Below, piece after piece: positions 62,015-64,000 of a stretch of DNA of 64,000 nt. The stretch spans positions 434,705-498,704 of the forward strand of contig NZ_LMHW01000001.1 of NCBI RefSeq assembly GCF_001428525.1, given 5' to 3'. This stretch comes from Flavobacterium sp. Root186 (GTDB lineage Bacteria > Bacteroidota > Bacteroidia > Flavobacteriales > Flavobacteriaceae). The notes below the pieces were generated by a model that did not search any database, had not been told where the DNA came from, and worked only from the letters and a program-made list of their open reading frames with translations. The translations under genes and the position numbers were made by a program. Every line of letters starts with the position of its first letter. Position 1 is the first letter of the stretch.

Positions 62015-62497
62015 ATGAAAAGCTATTCCTTCTCTCCTATAAGTTCAAATGATTCTAAACTTTTGATTTTAGGCACAATGCCCGGAACAAAATCATTAGA
62101 ACTAAATCAATATTACGGACACAATCAGAATAATTTCTGGAAGTTTTTATTTGTAATTTTCAACGAAGATTTCTCAAATGATTACGAAACCAAAAAAGCT
62201 CTTTTACTTAAAAACAAAGTTGCGCTTTGGGATGTTTTACAATATTGCGATCGCGTAGGAAGTTTAGACAGCGCCATTAAAAATGAAATTGCAAATGATT
62301 TTGAGACATTCCTGAAGCAGCATTCAAAAATAAATACCATATTATTTAATGGGCAAAAAGCTGCTGCATTCTTTAAAAAGTATGTTCATTTAAAAAAAGA
62401 ATATACGCTAATTACACTTCCATCAACAAGTCCGGCAAATGCAGGTAAATCTTTTCAGTCAAAATTAGACGAATGGAAGATTATCGGCTCTCTATGA
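62015..62497 (+). CDS. DNA-deoxyinosine glycosylase (UDG superfamily)
   Basis: 160 residues from ATG 62015; an upstream ATG at 61970 adds 15 unlikely residues. It opens SPISSNDSKLLILGTMPGTK, then YYGHNQNNFWKFL, and ends with LITLPSTSPANAG, the three motifs of the small deoxyinosine glycosylase group in the uracil-DNA glycosylase superfamily. It removes deaminated adenine (hypoxanthine) from DNA. It is a single gene. Confidence 0.88.
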   Translation: MKSYSFSPISSNDSKLLILGTMPGTKSLELNQYYGHNQNNFWKFLFVIFNEDFSNDYETKKALLLKNKVALWDVLQYCDRVGSLDSAIKNEIANDFETFLKQHSKINTILFNGQKAAAFFKKYVHLKKEYTLITLPSTSPANAGKSFQSKLDEWKIIGSL

Positions 62498-62502
62498 ATG
62501 AA

Positions 62503-62602
62503 TAGCCACAAATTCACGAATTTTTATAGTTGGTATAGATAGATTATTAAAAATTAATTTATGAATTGCCTCGCCTGTTCGCTATCGCTCGAGTCGTGGC
62601 TA
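62503..62602. repeat. interrupted inverted repeat after the glycosylase gene
   Basis: The left arm TAGCCACAAATTCACGAATT pairs with a right arm split in two, AATTTATGAATT (about 62556-62567) and GTGGCTA (62596-62602), with a 28-bp GC-richer insert between (TCGCCTGTTCGCTATCGCTC). It lies 6 bp past the stop codon. The rest of the 62498-62895 gap shows only AT-rich DNA and a terminator. Confidence 0.5.
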
Positions 62603-62832
62603 ATAAAACTGACCAAAAAAAATCTAAATATTGAAATAATATAAATTTTGAACTTTAAAATATAACACGAAATTTCTCAATCTGCAATAATTTTACAATC
62701 AAGAAATCAAAGCCACTGTTAAAGGATTGATGAAGAAGAGGCTTTTTAAAATTATAGATACTACTAAGACAAACTTTTTACAAGTTTAGATTATAAAAAG
62801 AACATTGGTTATGTTAGTTTATTTTTGAGAAA

Positions 62833-62870
62833 AAAGCTATTCTAAATTATTAGGGTAGCTTTCTTTTTTT
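62833..62870 (+). terminator. terminator-like hairpin before the DUF6526 gene
   Basis: AAAGCTATTCT pairs with AGGGTAGCTTT (with G-T pairs) around an 8-nt loop, then C and a T7 run. Confidence 0.75.
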
Positions 62871-62895
62871 CTACATTTAACATAAATTTCCAATT

Positions 62896-63330
62896 ATGAA
62901 AATTCAAACTTACTACAATCATATCCGATTTTACACTCCGCACCACTTTGTGTATTATCCAGTTTTAACGGTATTTCTTGTCTTTAGCATTTACTTTGCT
63001 TTTACTACAAACGATTGTCTTATATGGTCTTTTATAAGTGTTGTTTTTTTGTTTCTGTTTTTTCTGGCCTATATGCTGCGTCAGCATTATGCGCTTGTTT
63101 TACAAAACCGAATTGTGCGATTAGAACTTCGTTACCGCTACTTTACACTTACCGGAAAAAGACTGGAAGAATTTGAACACAAATTAACCGATGATCAAAT
63201 ATTTGCTTTACGATTTGCTCCAGATGAAGAATTCCTTCCGTTACTTGAAGATGCGTTAAAAAATAACCTCAGCGGAGATGCCATAAAAAAAGCAATTATA
63301 CACTGGCGCGCAGATTATAACAGAGTTTAG
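62896..63330 (+). CDS. DUF6526 family membrane protein
   Basis: A 144-residue protein with two membrane helices near residues 20-60 and a soluble C-terminal half (LEEFEHKLTDDQIFALRFAPDEE, then LSGDAIKKAIIHWRADYNRV). The start KIQTYYNHIRFYTPHHFVYYP is the hallmark I recall for DUF6526. Function unknown. It has its own upstream terminator-like hairpin and a downstream palindrome. Confidence 0.75.
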   Translation: MKIQTYYNHIRFYTPHHFVYYPVLTVFLVFSIYFAFTTNDCLIWSFISVVFLFLFFLAYMLRQHYALVLQNRIVRLELRYRYFTLTGKRLEEFEHKLTDDQIFALRFAPDEEFLPLLEDALKNNLSGDAIKKAIIHWRADYNRV

Positions 63331-63382
63331 GAGGGATTTTAGATTGTAGAGTTTAGATTTTCTTGATTAAACAATTTTTCAT

Positions 63383-63413
63383 TTCCTGCAAGGTTTTGAA
63401 AACCTTGCAGGAA
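63383..63413. terminator. perfect 31-bp palindrome between convergent genes
   Basis: TTCCTGCAAGGTTTT (63383-63397) and its perfect complement at 63399-63413 are separated by a single G. It lies between the DUF6526 gene and the convergent gene at 63453 and can terminate or cap both transcripts, though it has no long T-run. Confidence 0.75.
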
Positions 63414-63452
63414 CGTAATAAACTAAATTATCTTAATAATTTATTATACTAA

Positions 63453-64000
63453 TCACTCTTTACTCCTTACTTTCCTATAATTAAAAGGAATATAAAATAA
63501 AAACAAGCCTAACCAAACAACCAAAACTACAACAATAAATATGGGTAAAATATTAGGATGAAGATAGTTTGGCTGATAAAAATAACGTTCTAAAGTCTGG
63601 AATTTTTCATTCAGAGCTTTTCTGTCAAAGTAATTTCCTAATCCTTGCAAATCTCTTTCCTGATTTTTGGCGTAGACAAAAACATCTGTACTTAAAGTCT
63701 TTGGTTTAATATGAGTCTCGATATTATATTTTTTAAATAAAGTATCAAGCTTTTGAAATTGTTTTGTAAGCGAGTCTTGTTTGAATTTATACAACAAATT
63801 GTATCGCTTTACAGCCGAAACATATTGCTGTTTTTCAATTGGCTGACCATTAATAGGCTTGTACAACGATTTGTTTTCAAGGAAAATACAAATATCTTTA
63901 TCATATTCCGGGCTTACTTCAGTCCCTTTAAATACAATTTGTGTACTATCTCCAATGGCTGTTTGTTTGATAATTCTGTCTTTGACAATGTTTACATCCA
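63453..64000 (-). CDS. membrane-anchored protein of unknown function (5' end outside window)
   Basis: The reverse strand is open from the window edge to the stop at 63453, about 182 codons, so the N-terminus is missing; the TTG near 63866 is not a credible start. The visible part is soluble, with KDRIIKQTAIGDSTQIVFKG and EYDKDICIFLENKS, then a coiled region (KFKQDSLTKQFQKLDTLFKK), and it ends with a membrane helix, ILPIFIVVVLVVWLGLFLFYI, followed by a basic tail. No family recognised. Confidence 0.65.
   Translation of the reverse strand, partial: DVNIVKDRIIKQTAIGDSTQIVFKGTEVSPEYDKDICIFLENKSLYKPINGQPIEKQQYVSAVKRYNLLYKFKQDSLTKQFQKLDTLFKKYNIETHIKPKTLSTDVFVYAKNQERDLQGLGNYFDRKALNEKFQTLERYFYQPNYLHPNILPIFIVVVLVVWLGLFLFYIPFNYRKVRSKE

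Overview
The window looks like a chromosomal segment of a Flavobacterium-type member of the Bacteroidota. Base composition is AT-rich. Promoters follow the Bacteroidota pattern (TTTG, about 19 bp, TAnnTTTG). Classical Shine-Dalgarno sites are weak, signal peptides and lipoboxes are common, and many gene gaps carry large hairpin repeats of the kind common in flavobacterial genomes. I saw no rRNA, tRNA, CRISPR array, transposase or replication origin.

Layout. 1-5887 (minus strand) is a hexuronate operon: exuT, kduI, kduD, uxaC and a partial kdgK. Two identical palindromic LacI-type operators each abut a TAnnTTTG promoter element. A secreted esterase (6292-7233) diverges from it. 7538-8131 is an unusual block: 42-bp inverted repeats enclose four tandem ~134-bp repeats, each with a promoter-like sequence, just upstream of a small receiver-like gene. 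8681-12758 encodes a secreted YcaC-like hydrolase, a secreted amidohydrolase and an outer-membrane alginate-export-type barrel. 12783-17511 holds a lipoprotein, a 2H phosphoesterase, an AraC regulator with two SDR enzymes, and a DUF4386 membrane protein. 17604-20556 (minus) is a LytS/LytTR two-component pair followed by two paralogous secreted PepSY-like proteins. Diverging from it is a TolC-RND-adaptor efflux operon (20719-26480), whose pump has an EF-hand-like loop.

26643-29858 is a small accessory-looking stretch with a KAP P-loop NTPase, a 55-aa YjzC-like protein and a DUF4359-like gene broken by an A-run frameshift. Two copies of one REP-plus-terminator module follow the first and the last of these genes. 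Several hypothetical genes follow. 31914-36626 holds a secreted cupin and a gluconate locus (gntP, gluconokinase, secreted gluconolactonase) flanked by two copies of a structured element that resembles the flavo-1 RNA. 37034-43868 is a TetR-controlled RND efflux operon with five copies of one operator-like sequence and a 37-codon membrane ORF between pump and outer-membrane factor.

44390-46778 is a run of small housekeeping or stress genes (DoxX-like, VOC, DinB, YagU-like, DUF1328). 47220-49490 encodes a GT4 glycosyltransferase fused to a helical glycosidase-like domain. 49689-51539 is a TetR-FabF pair with an operator inside the promoter spacer. 52036-58997 is an Mla-type lipid transport operon (mlaE, mlaF, mlaD, an AsmA-like protein, a low-affinity iron permease family protein, an FAD oxidoreductase). 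The right end has a cupin, a MarR-GNAT fusion, an AraC regulator, a DNA-deoxyinosine glycosylase, a DUF6526 protein and a partial membrane-anchored protein.

The main physiological themes are uronate and gluconate use, drug and solvent efflux, and envelope lipid maintenance. No complete new defence or mobile system is evident. The most unusual signals are non-coding: the inverted-repeat-bounded promoter array, the multi-operator TetR region, and the families of degenerate hairpins.
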